NCBI GenBank assembly: GCA_900116395.1
Contig: FPAN01000003.1
Span: 1 to 64,000, forward strand
Origin: Lachnospiraceae bacterium XBD2001
Lineage (GTDB): Bacteria > Bacillota > Clostridia > Lachnospirales > Lachnospiraceae
DNA: 64,000 nucleotides
Direction: 5' to 3'
A program made the position numbers and the translations under genes. The notes under the pieces are model-generated. The model was not told the DNA's origin. It was given only the letters and a program-made list of their open reading frames with translations, and did not search any database. This document shows, piece by piece, positions 35,052 through 45,942 of the stretch. Position 1 is the stretch's first letter; every line of letters begins with the position of its first letter.

Positions 35052-36746
35052 ATGAGCAAGAAGACCAAACCAATGGAAGGCAATAAGCGTACAATTGCGG
35101 CCCAGTTAAACAGCTTTTCCGGATTTACCATGAATTTGTTTTTTATCATGGCAGTTCTGATCGGCATTTTCCTGGCAATCATTTTTACGAACATTTACAG
35201 TTTCTATAATGTACAGTTCGTAACAGAGAAGTACCAGATGGAAATTCGTAAAGACGTGCAAACTATCAACAAACGTTTATTGTTTGCGGTCGCTTCCAAT
35301 GATGCGGATGTAACGGCAGCACAGAAGGAAGACTTGGAGGAGCGTTTCCCGAAGATTGAAGGCTATTTCGGAACCATTTCCAAGAACTTAAATAATGAGG
35401 ATTTAGGAAACCGGTTATCAGAGACCTGGACCGGATTTGAGAATGCTTCTTTTGAGATGCTTGCATTGGTAGAAGCCGGAGATCAGGCAGGCGCTTTGGA
35501 ATACTACAATTCTACCTTGAATGATTCTTCCGAGGCCTTGGCAGATACCTTAGATGAATGCGGTAATTTAGCAGAGACTGCGGCAGCTTCTAAGTATACG
35601 ACGATTCTTGTTATTATCGGAATTACCGTTATTGTTTTGATTGCGGCTTTGGTTTCATTGATTATTTTAAGCAAGAAGCGCTGCAACGCATTGATTAAGC
35701 AAATTGAGGATGACTTGAATGTACTGATCAAAGCTACGGAAGAGATTGCCGGTGGTAATGTTCACGTAGATATTGATTATGACGCCGAGAATGAAATCGG
35801 ACAGGTAGTCAAGCAGCTGCGGAAAGCGGTTGATTCCCTGGTTTACTATATTGATGATATTCAGGAAAAAATGGCGACCATGGCCGGTGGCAATTTCAAT
35901 ATTGAATTTGGCCGTTCCTACGATGGTGATTTCCAGGATATCCAGAATGCCATTGAGATTTTCTCACAGCAGATTTCCGAATCTATGACAGAGATTATGG
36001 AAGTTTCCAACATGGTATCGGAAGGTGCGAACCAGATTGCAGGTGCCGGACAGAACTTAGCAGAATCTTGTACCACTCAGGCCGGTATTGTGGATGACTT
36101 GACGGTTACCGTTGGACATATTACCACTCAGATTTCCGATAACTCCAGTGATGCTACAACGATTTCCAAGGAAGTGGAAGTGGTTGCCCAGAACATCGTG
36201 GAAGGCAACAAGCGTATGGCGGATGTTGTAAATGCAATGGATGCAATCTCTACATCCTCTCAGGAAATCTCCAAGATTTTGGATACCATTAACGAGATTG
36301 CCGAAGAGACCAACCTGTTGTCCTTGAATGCTTCTATTGAGGCTGCACGTGCCGGTGAAGCAGGACGTGGATTCGCAGTCGTTGCCGGTGAAGTATCCAA
36401 GCTTGCCGGACAGACCTCCGAAGCTGCACAGGATACGGCAGAACTGATCAGTGCTTCCTTGAAGAGTGTGGAGGAAGGCCTTCAGATTGCCAACGATACG
36501 GCAGAGCAGTTAAGCGGTATGGTTGCTCAGGTTCAGGGCATCGCAGAGAAGGTAAAGACCATTGCGGATGCGTCCAACGAGCAGGCCGATTCCGTCAAGG
36601 AAATGTCTTCCAACATCGGAGAGATTTCCTCCGTAGGCCAGAACAACGCTGCTACCTCCCAGGAGTCCTTAGCATTAAGCTCCGAGATGAACGAACATGC
36701 ACATTCCCTGAAGGAACTGGTAGAGAAGTTCGAACTGAAGAGCTAA
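35052..36746 (+). CDS. Transmembrane methyl-accepting chemotaxis protein
   Basis: Chemoreceptor of 564 residues. A first membrane helix (about residues 25-50), an extracellular four-helix-bundle-like sensory region (about 50-180), a second membrane helix ([19 protein letters not shown]), a HAMP region, and a long cytoplasmic coiled coil. The signalling tip reads [20 protein letters not shown]. The ligand cannot be told. AGGAGGT precedes the ATG. It is a single-gene unit that ends in a bidirectional terminator. The Ser-Leu in the tip (NLLSLNAS) is a common clostridial variant of NLLALNAS. Confidence 0.93.
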   Translation: MSKKTKPMEGNKRTIAAQLNSFSGFTMNLFFIMAVLIGIFLAIIFTNIYSFYNVQFVTEKYQMEIRKDVQTINKRLLFAVASNDADVTAAQKEDLEERFPKIEGYFGTISKNLNNEDLGNRLSETWTGFENASFEMLALVEAGDQAGALEYYNSTLNDSSEALADTLDECGNLAETAAASKYTTILVIIGITVIVLIAALVSLIILSKKRCNALIKQIEDDLNVLIKATEEIAGGNVHVDIDYDAENEIGQVVKQLRKAVDSLVYYIDDIQEKMATMAGGNFNIEFGRSYDGDFQDIQNAIEIFSQQISESMTEIMEVSNMVSEGANQIAGAGQNLAESCTTQAGIVDDLTVTVGHITTQISDNSSDATTISKEVEVVAQNIVEGNKRMADVVNAMDAISTSSQEISKILDTINEIAEETNLLSLNASIEAARAGEAGRGFAVVAGEVSKLAGQTSEAAQDTAELISASLKSVEEGLQIANDTAEQLSGMVAQVQGIAEKVKTIADASNEQADSVKEMSSNIGEISSVGQNNAATSQESLALSSEMNEHAHSLKELVEKFELKS

Positions 36747-36760
36747 CCAACAGAAACCAC

Positions 36761-36791
36761 AAAAAGGCCACCCGCGAAGGGTGGCCTTTTT
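36761..36791. terminator. Bidirectional terminator between convergent genes
   Basis: 13-bp perfect stem aaaaaggccaccc/gggtggccttttt (36761-36773 with 36779-36791) with a 5-nt loop. The A run and T run make it effective for the chemoreceptor gene (+) and the activase gene (-). Confidence 0.93.
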
Positions 36792-39700
36792 CTATGCGGT
36801 TTCCTGTTCGGTGGAAACATCTTCGGTAGGAACTTCGTCGGCAAGTTCCTCTTTGTTTAAGTTCTTCATTGCAGTGGAGAGCATCAGCTTGATGCGGTTC
36901 AACTGGTTTACTTCGGATGCACCCGGATCGTAGTCGATGGCTACGATGTTGGCGGTTGGGTTCTCGTGGCGTAACTTCTTGATAACGCCCTTACCAACTA
37001 CGTGGTTCGGTAAGCAACCGAACGGCTGGATACATACGATGTTCTTGGCACCGGTTTCGATTAACTCTAACATCTCGCCGGTTAAGAACCAACCTTCACC
37101 GGTCTGGTTGCCGGTGGATACGATTTCCTCTGCGTTCTTTGCTAAGTCTTCGATGTGAGCAGGCGCATCAAAGCGTTCACTGGCTTCGAAGGCTTCACTG
37201 GCAGCGGAACGTAACCATTCGAAGAAGGCAATTCCTAAGTTGCCGATGCGAGCAGACTTCTTGGAGAAGCCAAGCTTTTCTGCTTTGAAGTTGGTGTTGT
37301 AGAAGCAGTAGAGTAAGAAGTCCGTTAAGTCCGGAACAACTGCCTCTGCACCTTCGGACTCTAACAACTCAACCAAATGATTGTTGGCAGCCGGAAGGAA
37401 CTTCACGAGGATCTCTCCAACCACACCGACACGTGGCTTCTTCACATCGGTAATCGGCAAGGTATCGAAATCATGGATGATGTCACGACACATCTGCTTG
37501 AACTTGCGATGTGAGAGGACATGATCCTGGGTTACGAATGCGATGACTTTTTCTTTCCATTTTTCATGGAGTGCATTGGCACTTCCCGGCTCGGCCTCGT
37601 AAGGACGAACGCGATATAAGCAACGCATGAAGATATCACCGAAGATTAAAGCATATAAGCCGTGCTGAATCAGCTTCGGAGTCAGCTTGAATCCAGGGTT
37701 CTTCTCTAAACCGCTTAAGTTAATGGAAATAACCGGAACATCCTTGTAGCCGGCCTTCGCTAAGGCACGACGGATGAAACCGATGTAGTTACTTGCACGA
37801 CATCCGCCACCGGTCTGAGAAATCAGAATGGCGGTGCGGCTCATGTCGTAAGCGCCGGAATTCACGGCAGACATTAACTGTCCAACGACGATGAGAGATG
37901 GGTAGCAAGCATCGTTGTTTACATACTTCAGTCCAACGTCTACACATTCTCTGGCAGGAATCTCCGGAATCACCATGTTGTAGCCGGCAGCATTGAAGGC
38001 CGGTGCCAACAACTCGAAGTGAATTGGAGACATCTCCGGGCAGAGGATGGTGTAGTTCTTCTTCATATCCTTGGTGAAGACGGTACGGTTGTAGTTGGCC
38101 GGTACAATCTTGCGAACCTTCTTCAGACGGTCGCGTACACGGATGGCTGCAAGCAAGGAACGAATTCGAATACGGGCAGCACCAAGGTTGTTTACTTCAT
38201 CAATCTTCAGGCAGGTATAAATCTTGCCGGACTTGGTCAAAATATCGGATACACAATCGGTGGTAACCGCATCCAGACCGCAACCGAAGGAGTTCAACTG
38301 GATGACATCCAGATTCTCTGTCTTCTTCGCATAGTTGGCTGCAGCATACATACGGGAGTGGAACATCCACTGGTCCATAACGATGAGCGGGCGCTCAACT
38401 TCACCTAAGTGGGAGATGGAGTCCTCGGTTAATACGGCCATACCATATGAGGTGATCAATTCCGGAATACCATGGTTAATTTCCGGATCCACGTGGTATG
38501 GACGACCTGCCAAAACAATACCGCGACGGCCGGTCTCTTTTAAGTATTCTAAGACTTCTTCACCCTTCTGCATCATTTCCTTACGGAAGGATTCCTGCTC
38601 CAACCATGCAGCATGTGCAGCTTTTTTCACTTCTGCGGCAGGGATGGAGTATTCCGCATCGAATACTTTTATAAGTTCGTCGGTCAAAATCTTCTCGCTG
38701 GAGAATGCCAGGAATGGATTTAACAGACGTACTTTGCCGGAAGTAATATCGTCGACGTTGTTCTTAATGTTCTCTGCATAAGAGGTAACAATCGGGCAGT
38801 TGTAGTGGTTGTTGGAATCCGGGAACTCATTGCGTTCATACGGAATACACGGATAGAAGATGGTCTTCACGCCGTTGTTGATTAACCACTGTACATGTCC
38901 GTGGGTTAACTTGGCAGGATAGCACTCGGATTCACTCGGAATGGATTCGATTCCAAGTTCATAAACCGCTCTGGTAGAACGTGGAGAGAGCTTCACGGAG
39001 AAACCTAACTCACGGAAAAAGGTAGCCCAGAACGGATAGTTCTCGTACAGGTTCAAAGCACGTGGAATTCCAATAACGCCGTACTTGGCTTCTGCAGCCG
39101 GAAGCGGCTTATACTGGAACAGGCGCTTGTATTTGAAATCATAAAGGTTCGGAATGTTGTCCTTGTTTTTCTCAAGACCAAGTCCGCGCTCACAACGGTT
39201 ACCGGTGATGAACTTACGATCCCCGGAGAACTTGTTGATGGTCAACAGACAGTGGTTGTTACATCCCTGGCAACGGGTCAATTCGGTCTCGAAGGTTAAT
39301 GCAAGAATCTCGCTCATTGGAAGCATGGTGGTCTTCGGGTCTTCTTCATAACGCTCGCGGGCAATCAGAGCAGCACCAAATGCACCCATGATACCGGCAA
39401 TATCCGGACGAACCGCCTCAACACCGGAGATGCGTTCGAAGCTGCGAAGCACGGCGTCGTTGTAGAAGGTACCACCCTGAACAACCACATGGTTACCTAA
39501 GTCCTTCGCATCGGATAACTTAATAACCTTGAATAAGGCGTTCTTAATAACGGAGTAAGCCAAACCGGAAGAAATGTCTGCTACGGAAGCGCCTTCCTTC
39601 TGGGCCTGCTTCACCTTGGAATTCATAAATACGGTACAACGGGTACCAAGGTCAATCGGATGCTTCGCAAACAATGCTTCCTTGGCGAAATCCTTCACGC

Positions 39701-41090
39701 CGAATCCTAAGGACTTGGCAAAGGTCTCGATGAAGGAACCGCATCCGGAAGAACATGCTTCGTTCAACTGGACAGAGTCTACGGTCTGATCCTTAATCTT
39801 GATACACTTCATATCCTGACCGCCGATGTCTAAGATACAGTCAACTTCCGGATCAAAGAAGGCTGCAGCGTAGTAATGTGCAACGGTCTCAACTTCACCT
39901 TCGTCTAACTGGAATGCGCTCTTTAATAATGCTTCACCGTAACCGGTAGAGCAGGAGTGTACAATCGTAGCGTCTGCAGGTAACTTCTCGGAAATCTCCT
40001 TCATGGCACGAATGGAAGTCTTCAGCGGAGATCCATTGTTATTGTCATAGAAAGAGTAGAGAAGATCACCGTTCTCTGCAATCAAAGCAATCTTGGTTGT
40101 GGTAGAACCTGCATCGATTCCAAGGAAACACTTACCGTGATAGGAGGCAATGTCTCCGGTCTTGACGTGGTTATTGCCATGACGCTCCAAGAAAGCATCA
40201 TATTCTGCCTGGTCTGCAAACAGTGGCTCCAAACGGGCAACTTCGAACTCCATATGAAGCTCGCCGTTTAACTTCTCAAAAATAGAAGCTAAGGACATGG
40301 TAGTATCTTCCTGATAATTCAGAGCAGAACCAATGGCTGCAAACAAGTGAGAATTCTCAGGGAAAATAATATGCTCATCGTCTAACTTCAAGGTGCGAAT
40401 GAAGGTTGCACGTAACTGGTCCAAAAAGTGGAGCGGACCACCTAAAAATGCCACATGTCCGCGAATCGGCTTACCGCAGGCAAGGCCGGAAATTGTTTGA
40501 TTTACAACGGCCTGGAAAATAGATGCGGAAAGGTCCTCACGGGTAGCACCTTCGTTAATCAACGGCTGAATATCGGTCTTAGCGAATACACCGCAGCGGG
40601 CAGCAATCGGGTAGATTGCCTTATAATCCTTGGCGTAGGTGTTCAGTCCGGATGCATCGGTCTGAATTAAGGATGCCATCTGGTCGATGAAAGAACCGGT
40701 ACCTCCGGCACAGATTCCGTTCATTCGCTGTTCTACATTACCGTTCTCAAAATAAATAATCTTCGCATCCTCGCCGCCTAACTCGATAGCCACATCGGTC
40801 TGTGGTGCATAGTGGGTCAGGGCAGTGGATACGGCAACGACTTCCTGAACAAAAGGAATTCCAAGATGCTTGGCTAATGTCAATCCGCCGGAACCGGTAA
40901 TAATCGGAGCTACCTCAATGTCGCCGGTAACAGCCTTGGCCTTCTCAATCAAATCACGCAATGTCTCTCGGATATTGGCGAAATGACGCTCGTAATCAGA
41001 AAAAAGAATCTGATCATGGCTGTCCAATACGGCTACCTTCACGGTGGTAGATCCAATATCAATTCCTAACTTGTACATCTCTTTACTCAT
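36792..41090 (-). CDS. Giant 2-hydroxyacyl-CoA dehydratase activase-like protein
   Basis: Protein of 1432 residues with a modular layout: a first BadF/BadG ASKHA ATPase ([37 protein letters not shown]), a second from about residue 322 ([38 protein letters not shown]), a cysteine cluster CQGCNNHC near 607, a DUF2229-like region from about 668 ([15 protein letters not shown]) and a C-terminal HgdB-like region. The cysteines in both ATPase domains match those that hold the bridging [4Fe-4S] cluster in dehydratase activases. Such proteins couple ATP hydrolysis to low-potential electron transfer. No dehydratase genes lie nearby, so the acceptor is unknown; a double-cubane-type reductase role is possible. 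Confidence 0.87.
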   Translation of the reverse strand: MSKEMYKLGIDIGSTTVKVAVLDSHDQILFSDYERHFANIRETLRDLIEKAKAVTGDIEVAPIITGSGGLTLAKHLGIPFVQEVVAVSTALTHYAPQTDVAIELGGEDAKIIYFENGNVEQRMNGICAGGTGSFIDQMASLIQTDASGLNTYAKDYKAIYPIAARCGVFAKTDIQPLINEGATREDLSASIFQAVVNQTISGLACGKPIRGHVAFLGGPLHFLDQLRATFIRTLKLDDEHIIFPENSHLFAAIGSALNYQEDTTMSLASIFEKLNGELHMEFEVARLEPLFADQAEYDAFLERHGNNHVKTGDIASYHGKCFLGIDAGSTTTKIALIAENGDLLYSFYDNNNGSPLKTSIRAMKEISEKLPADATIVHSCSTGYGEALLKSAFQLDEGEVETVAHYYAAAFFDPEVDCILDIGGQDMKCIKIKDQTVDSVQLNEACSSGCGSFIETFAKSLGFGVKDFAKEALFAKHPIDLGTRCTVFMNSKVKQAQKEGASVADISSGLAYSVIKNALFKVIKLSDAKDLGNHVVVQGGTFYNDAVLRSFERISGVEAVRPDIAGIMGAFGAALIARERYEEDPKTTMLPMSEILALTFETELTRCQGCNNHCLLTINKFSGDRKFITGNRCERGLGLEKNKDNIPNLYDFKYKRLFQYKPLPAAEAKYGVIGIPRALNLYENYPFWATFFRELGFSVKLSPRSTRAVYELGIESIPSESECYPAKLTHGHVQWLINNGVKTIFYPCIPYERNEFPDSNNHYNCPIVTSYAENIKNNVDDITSGKVRLLNPFLAFSSEKILTDELIKVFDAEYSIPAAEVKKAAHAAWLEQESFRKEMMQKGEEVLEYLKETGRRGIVLAGRPYHVDPEINHGIPELITSYGMAVLTEDSISHLGEVERPLIVMDQWMFHSRMYAAANYAKKTENLDVIQLNSFGCGLDAVTTDCVSDILTKSGKIYTCLKIDEVNNLGAARIRIRSLLAAIRVRDRLKKVRKIVPANYNRTVFTKDMKKNYTILCPEMSPIHFELLAPAFNAAGYNMVIPEIPARECVDVGLKYVNNDACYPSLIVVGQLMSAVNSGAYDMSRTAILISQTGGGCRASNYIGFIRRALAKAGYKDVPVISINLSGLEKNPGFKLTPKLIQHGLYALIFGDIFMRCLYRVRPYEAEPGSANALHEKWKEKVIAFVTQDHVLSHRKFKQMCRDIIHDFDTLPITDVKKPRVGVVGEILVKFLPAANNHLVELLESEGAEAVVPDLTDFLLYCFYNTNFKAEKLGFSKKSARIGNLGIAFFEWLRSAASEAFEASERFDAPAHIEDLAKNAEEIVSTGNQTGEGWFLTGEMLELIETGAKNIVCIQPFGCLPNHVVGKGVIKKLRHENPTANIVAIDYDPGASEVNQLNRIKLMLSTAMKNLNKEELADEVPTEDVSTEQETA

Positions 41091-41120
41091 ACTTTCACTC
41101 TCTTAAAATCTGTTCTTACC

Positions 41121-41149
41121 TATATAAATAATCAGTTGCGCAAAATCAA
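41121..41149 (-). promoter_or_regulatory. Predicted promoter of the activase gene
   Basis: On the - strand: TTGATT (41149 to 41144), 17-bp spacer and TATATA (41126 to 41121). It lies about 30 bp from the ATG. Confidence 0.6.
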
Positions 41150-41263
41150 TTACAACTTTTCATATTATAATAGGTATATAGGGGAAAAACAATCTACAAA
41201 TACTAGAATTTGTTAAATGGGGTTTGTATAATTCGCATAGAGGGGCAGAGTTTGCCTATCTCG

Positions 41264-41292
41264 TTGACAAAGAACCTTGGGAAAAATATAAT
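41264..41292 (+). promoter_or_regulatory. Full-consensus promoter before the rhomboid-like gene
   Basis: TTGACA (41264-41269), exactly 17 bp, then TATAAT (41287-41292): a perfect housekeeping-sigma promoter, the best in the window. It lies 52 bp before the ATG and can also drive glnS and the DUF2225 gene. Confidence 0.85.
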
Positions 41293-41343
41293 TGATTTTA
41301 TCTATGGGTTACGATAACTTCGGGGAGTAGGAACAGGAGAATT

Positions 41344-42246
41344 ATGCTGAATAAGTTAGAACGAAAATTTGGCAAATATGCACTGCCGCACCTGATGAAT
41401 TACTTGATTGGCGGCTATATTATCGGATATGTATTGATTTTCTTACAGACGGTGAGTAATTGGTCCATTCTTCCGTTGATGTCTTTAGAGCCTTACTATA
41501 TTATCCATCATTTTCAGTTTTGGCGAATCATTACTTGGGTGTTGATTCCACCGCAGGATAATCTGTTATTTGCCATTATTATGATGTTTTTCTATTGGCA
41601 ATTAGGAAATGTTTTGGAGCAGACATGGGGAACGTTCCGATTCAATCTGTATATTTTCGGAGGCATTTTCTTTACCGTGATTGCTGCTTTTATTCTGTAT
41701 GCCGCAATGTCTTTTGGCCTTGGAACGGAAGCGGTCGGTATGGGAGGATTGTTCTCTACCTACTACATCAATATGACGATTTTCCTTGCATTTGCGGTAT
41801 GTTATCCGGATATGCAGGTGATGCTGTATTTCATTATTCCGATTAAGATGAAATGGATGGCCATTGTGTATGCGGCATTGGTAGCATACAGTGCACTGGT
41901 TTCCGGATGGGTTGTCCGTGTAGCGATTTTGGCTTCTATGTTGAACTTCTTGATTTTCTTCCTGATGACCAGGAATTATCGCGGAATCGATCCGAGAGAA
42001 CGCGCCCGTCAGGCACGATGGAAGGCTGCTACCCGTGGCGGATTCAACCAGCAGCGGGATGTCTACCAGCATGCAACGGTACGTGATGTGCCGAAGCAGG
42101 AAAATAAGGGATACCGTCACAAATGCGCGATTTGCGGTCGTACCGATGTAAGCAATCCGGAGTTGGAATTCCGTTATTGCAGCAAGTGCAACGGCAATTA
42201 CGAGTATTGCAACGAGCACCTGTTTACCCATCCACATGTACAGTAA
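41344..42246 (+). CDS. Rhomboid-fold membrane protein with C-terminal zinc ribbon
   Basis: Integral membrane protein of 300 residues with about six hydrophobic segments in residues 18-210. The QFWRIITWVLIPP segment and the general layout resemble rhomboid or derlin proteins, but the rhomboid GxSG serine motif is replaced by GMGGLFSTYY and no clear catalytic His is seen, so it is probably a non-proteolytic relative. The last 40 residues (HKCAICGRTDV ... YCSKCNGNYEYCNEHLFTH) hold five cysteines and histidines in zinc-ribbon spacing. Function unknown. It precedes glnS by 44 bp and follows a perfect promoter. Confidence 0.75.
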   Translation: MLNKLERKFGKYALPHLMNYLIGGYIIGYVLIFLQTVSNWSILPLMSLEPYYIIHHFQFWRIITWVLIPPQDNLLFAIIMMFFYWQLGNVLEQTWGTFRFNLYIFGGIFFTVIAAFILYAAMSFGLGTEAVGMGGLFSTYYINMTIFLAFAVCYPDMQVMLYFIIPIKMKWMAIVYAALVAYSALVSGWVVRVAILASMLNFLIFFLMTRNYRGIDPRERARQARWKAATRGGFNQQRDVYQHATVRDVPKQENKGYRHKCAICGRTDVSNPELEFRYCSKCNGNYEYCNEHLFTHPHVQ

Positions 42247-42290
42247 GATTTTCCGCTTTGGCGGAATGGATATAGGAGTATATTTCAATT

Positions 42291-43958
42291 ATGGCAGAAG
42301 AAGTTAAGAGCAAAAATTTTATCGAGCAGGAAATTGATAAGGATTTAGCGGAAGGTCGTTACGATGAAGTGGTAACCCGTTTCCCTCCGGAACCGAACGG
42401 TTATCTTCACATCGGACATGCGAAGTCTATCCTTTTGAACTACGGTTTGGCAAAGGAATACAACGGTACCTTTCATATGCGTTTTGATGATACGAACCCG
42501 ACCAAGGAGAAGATTGAGTTCGTAGATTCCATCAAGCGTGATATTCAGTGGCTAGGTGCGGATTGGGGCGACCATTTGTATTTTGCTTCCAATTACTTTG
42601 ACCAGATGTATGAAGCTGCAATTAAGCTTATTAAGAAGGGCAAGGCATATTGTTCCTTCCTGTCTCCGGATGAGATTCGTGAGTATCGTGGAACTTTGAC
42701 TGAGCCTGGTAAGAAGGACCCGAACTCTGATCGTTCCATCGAAGAGAACCTTCAGATTTTTACCGATATGAAGGATGGCAAGTATCAGGACGGTGAAGTG
42801 GTTCTTCGTGCGAAGATTGATATGGCTTCCCCGAACATGAACATGCGTGATCCGATTCTCTATCGTGTGGCACACATGACACACCATAACACCGGTGACA
42901 AGTGGTGCATCTATCCGATGTATGACTTCGCTCATCCGATTGAGGATGCTATTGAAGGTATTACCCATTCCATCTGTACCTTGGAGTTCGAGGATCACAG
43001 ACCTTTGTACGAATGGGTAGTAACGGAGTTAGAGTACCCACGCCCACCACGTCAGATTGAGTTTGCAAAAATGTATCTGACCAATGTCATTACCGGTAAG
43101 CGTTATATCAAGAAGTTGGTTGAGGACGGTATTGTAGACGGTTGGGATGATCCACGTTTGGTTTCCATCTCCGGTCTTCGTCGTCGTGGTTACACTCCGG
43201 AATCCATCCAGAAGTTCATTGAGTTGTCCGGTGTTTCTAAGGCAAATTCTTCTTCCGATATGGCGATGCTTGAGTACTGCATCCGCGAGGACTTGAAGGT
43301 AAAGCGTCCACGTGTCATGGCAGTCTTGGATCCGGTGAAGCTTGTGATAGATAACTATCCGGAAGGACAGACAGAGGAATTGGAAGTACAGAACAACCTG
43401 GAGAATGAATCTCTTGGTAAGCGTACCGTTCCATTTTCCAAGACCTTATATATTGAGCGTGATGACTTCATGGAGGAACCTCCGAAGAAGTATTTCCGTC
43501 TCTTCCCTGGCAACGAAGTTCGCCTGATGAACGCTTATTTCGTTACCTGTACTTCCTATGAGAAGGATGAGAACGGCAATGTGACCGAGATTCATTGTAC
43601 TTATGATCCACAGACCCGTGGTGGCGACAGCCCGGACGGCCGTAAGGTGAAGGGTACCATCCATTGGGTAAACGCGGACACTGCGTTGAAGGCAGAAGTT
43701 CGTTTATACGAAAATATTGTAGACGAAGAAGCTGGGGTATATAATGAAGATGGTAGCGTCAATGTGAATCCAAACTCTTTGGTTGTTACCGAAGCTTATG
43801 TGGAGCCTTCCTTAAAAGAGGCAAAAGCATACGAGAGCTTCCAGTTTGTTCGTAACGGTTTCTATACCGTTGACTATAAGGACTCCAAGGAGGGAGCACC
43901 GGTATTTAACCGTATCGTTTCATTGAAGAGTTCTTTTAAGTTACCTACACAGAATTAG
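42291..43958 (+). CDS. glnS: Glutaminyl-tRNA synthetase
   Basis: Class I aminoacyl-tRNA synthetase of 555 residues that charges tRNA-Gln. The HIGH motif is [15 protein letters not shown] (His40, His43). The glutamine and tRNA sites DDTNPTKE and [21 protein letters not shown] are intact. The second motif, normally MSKRK in GlnRS, reads ITGKR in [18 protein letters not shown], a degenerate form. The C-terminal anticodon-binding beta barrels are complete. AGGAG precedes the ATG. No T-box is present in the 44-bp gap to the gene before, so any control acts at the upstream promoter. Confidence 0.95.
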   Translation: MAEEVKSKNFIEQEIDKDLAEGRYDEVVTRFPPEPNGYLHIGHAKSILLNYGLAKEYNGTFHMRFDDTNPTKEKIEFVDSIKRDIQWLGADWGDHLYFASNYFDQMYEAAIKLIKKGKAYCSFLSPDEIREYRGTLTEPGKKDPNSDRSIEENLQIFTDMKDGKYQDGEVVLRAKIDMASPNMNMRDPILYRVAHMTHHNTGDKWCIYPMYDFAHPIEDAIEGITHSICTLEFEDHRPLYEWVVTELEYPRPPRQIEFAKMYLTNVITGKRYIKKLVEDGIVDGWDDPRLVSISGLRRRGYTPESIQKFIELSGVSKANSSSDMAMLEYCIREDLKVKRPRVMAVLDPVKLVIDNYPEGQTEELEVQNNLENESLGKRTVPFSKTLYIERDDFMEEPPKKYFRLFPGNEVRLMNAYFVTCTSYEKDENGNVTEIHCTYDPQTRGGDSPDGRKVKGTIHWVNADTALKAEVRLYENIVDEEAGVYNEDGSVNVNPNSLVVTEAYVEPSLKEAKAYESFQFVRNGFYTVDYKDSKEGAPVFNRIVSLKSSFKLPTQN

Positions 43959-43972
43959 AGAAAGAGGAACAC

Positions 43973-44866
43973 ATGGGATTATTATCCGGATTAGAGAAAT
44001 TTGGCCTTTCCCTGGATGGTATTGATATCACCGAGGAGAAGGAAACAAAAAAGAAGGCTGCGGCACCGAAGAAGTCTGCTCCGATTCTTCCTACGGAAGA
44101 GAAGGATTTCCTTTTGAAGAAGGAAGTGAAGTGTGCTGTTTGCGACAAGAAGTTCTCTGCTTTGGTTATCAAGGGAAGTAAGGCGAAGCGTATGGAGCCG
44201 GATAGCGATTTGCGTCCGAGATTCCAGGGCATCGATACCGTGAAGTATGATGTTTATGCTTGCCCTTACTGTGGCTATGCTGCCATGACCAAGTCTTTTG
44301 AGTCTATGGCTCCTTCCCAGTTGAAGTGGGTACGTGAGGCTGTTTGTCAGAACTTCAAGCCTTCCGCTATCGATTTGAATGATCGTGAGACCTACACCTA
44401 CGAAGAGGCTGTGGATCGTTTGAAGCTTGCTTTGGTTTCTGCTATGGCGAAACGTGTGAAGCTTTCCGAGAAGGCTTACATCTGCCTGAAGATTGCTTGG
44501 TTACGTCGTGAGCAGATTGAACAGCTTTCTGCTTCCACCAAGAAAGAAGACTTGGACAAGCGCGAAGCTTACAAGGCTGAGTACGAGAATTTCTACCGCC
44601 AGGCTTATGACGGTTTCATGAAGGTAAGCAGTACGGAGACTCCTCCGTTCTATGGTCTGAACCAGAATACCTTGGATTACATGCTTGCCAATATGGCTCT
44701 TTACTTCAAGGACTATCAGACCTCTGCAAAGTTGGTTTCTTCTTTGCTTACTTCTACCAATACGCCTTCCAATTTGAAGGACAAGTGCTTCGATTTGAAG
44801 CAGCAGTTGGTGGAAATCTCTAAGAAGCAGAAGGCTGCTGCAGCTGCTAAGAAAACCGAACAATAA
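43973..44866 (+). CDS. DUF2225 family protein
   Basis: Cytoplasmic protein of 297 residues with function unknown. The N-terminal half has two CxxC pairs (VKCAVCDKKF and YACPYCGYAA) that probably bind zinc, followed by a helical, TPR-like C-terminal part (from about residue 130) and a Lys/Ala-rich end. This matches the DUF2225 layout. It follows glnS after 14 bp with AGAAAGAGG as ribosome binding site and is the last gene before a terminator. Confidence 0.87.
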   Translation: MGLLSGLEKFGLSLDGIDITEEKETKKKAAAPKKSAPILPTEEKDFLLKKEVKCAVCDKKFSALVIKGSKAKRMEPDSDLRPRFQGIDTVKYDVYACPYCGYAAMTKSFESMAPSQLKWVREAVCQNFKPSAIDLNDRETYTYEEAVDRLKLALVSAMAKRVKLSEKAYICLKIAWLRREQIEQLSASTKKEDLDKREAYKAEYENFYRQAYDGFMKVSSTETPPFYGLNQNTLDYMLANMALYFKDYQTSAKLVSSLLTSTNTPSNLKDKCFDLKQQLVEISKKQKAAAAAKKTEQ

Positions 44867-44879
44867 ACTTTGAATTTGT

Positions 44880-44914
44880 CCCTGTGAGGCTTATGCTTCA
44901 CAGGGCTTTTTATT
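44880..44914 (+). terminator. Intrinsic terminator after the DUF2225 gene
   Basis: 11-bp stem ccctgtgaggc/gcttcacaggg (44880-44890 with 44895-44905, one G-T pair), loop ttat, and a T-rich tail. Confidence 0.87.
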
Positions 44915-44968
44915 TTCTGCTGTGCCATATGCACAACAGGATTTTCCGCGGGATCGCGAATCAAATTC

Positions 44969-45090
44969 ATTAGCCCCTCTGTTAACAATGCAACTGCAAT
45001 AAGCATGGGTGTCAAGGATGCGGCAGCACCATGTTGGCTTGTCCTTGACACCCATGTTTTTGCAGGTAAAATTACAGAGGAGGGGCTAAT
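44969..45090. repeat. Long imperfect palindrome of 122 bp
   Basis: The two halves are related inverted copies. The outer ends attagcccc and ggggctaat pair, then tctgt/acaga with a 3-nt bulge, then ctgcaa against ttgcag, and finally a perfect 15-bp stem catgggtgtcaagga/tccttgacacccatg (45004-45018 with 45042-45056). The central loop is 23 nt. There is no T run, so it is not a normal terminator. It fills most of the gap before the exonuclease gene. It could be a small MITE-like element or a structured leader. A further hairpin, tgtgc-catat-gcaca, lies just upstream around 44921-44935. Confidence 0.7.
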
Positions 45091-45126
45091 ACTTTGAACT
45101 AGAATTTGAAGATGGGAGACGTGATT

Positions 45127-45879
45127 ATGAAATTTATTTCTTGGAATGTTAACGGTTTAAGAGCTTGCGTACAGAAGGGCTTCATGGACTTTTTTAATGA
45201 GATAGATGCGGATATCTTCTGCTTACAGGAGACCAAGTTACAGGAAGGGCAGATTGATCTGGAGCTTCCTGGTTATCATCAGTACTGGAATTATGCCGAG
45301 AAGAAGGGATATTCCGGAACGGCGATTTTTACCAAGCAGGAGCCAATGAGTGTGGCTTACGGAATTGGAATCGAGGAGCATGATCATGAAGGTCGTGTGA
45401 TTACCTTAGAGTTCGAGGACTTCTATTTCATTACCTGTTATACACCGAATTCCAAACAGCAATTGGAGCGCTTGGAGTATCGCCAGGTGTGGGAGGATGA
45501 CTTCCTTGCCTATGTGAAGAAGCTAGACGAGAAGAAACCGGTGATTTTCTGCGGTGACTTGAATGTGGCGCACCAGGAAATCGATTTGAAGAATCCGAAG
45601 ACCAATCATCATAATGCAGGTTTTACTGACGAGGAACGTGCTAAGATGACCACCATTCTTAACAGCGGCTTCATCGATACCTTCCGTTACTTTTATCCGG
45701 ACAAGACCGACATCTATTCCTGGTGGTCTTATCGTTTCTCTGCTCGTCAGAAGAATGCAGGATGGAGAATCGATTATTTCATTACTTCTGAGCGCCTGAA
45801 GGATCGTCTGGTGGATGCGAAGATTCATACGGACATTTTGGGTAGTGATCACTGTCCGGTGGAGTTGGAGATGAAGTAA
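45127..45879 (+). CDS. Exodeoxyribonuclease III / AP endonuclease
   Basis: Mg-dependent DNA repair nuclease of 250 residues that cleaves at abasic sites and degrades 3' ends. Motifs are [15 protein letters not shown] at the N terminus, [10 protein letters not shown] with the metal-binding Glu, [18 protein letters not shown] and the C-terminal SDHCPVELE with the catalytic His. The ATG at 45127 is chosen because GGGAG precedes it at the right distance and it gives the standard N terminus; in-frame starts at 45106 and 45112 are rejected. It could be named xth or exoA. Confidence 0.94.
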   Translation: MKFISWNVNGLRACVQKGFMDFFNEIDADIFCLQETKLQEGQIDLELPGYHQYWNYAEKKGYSGTAIFTKQEPMSVAYGIGIEEHDHEGRVITLEFEDFYFITCYTPNSKQQLERLEYRQVWEDDFLAYVKKLDEKKPVIFCGDLNVAHQEIDLKNPKTNHHNAGFTDEERAKMTTILNSGFIDTFRYFYPDKTDIYSWWSYRFSARQKNAGWRIDYFITSERLKDRLVDAKIHTDILGSDHCPVELEMK

Positions 45880-45896
45880 CACTTTTTGCCGGAATG

Positions 45897-45905
45897 TGAT
45901 AAAAT
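45897..45905 (+). promoter_or_regulatory. Possible extended -10 promoter of glmM
   Basis: TGATAAAAT: TGA followed by TAAAAT (45900-45905); no clear -35. It lies 38 bp before the glmM start. Confidence 0.35.
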
Positions 45906-45942
45906 GTTCAAAGCTATGTTTATATGAGGAGGAGATTTCCTA

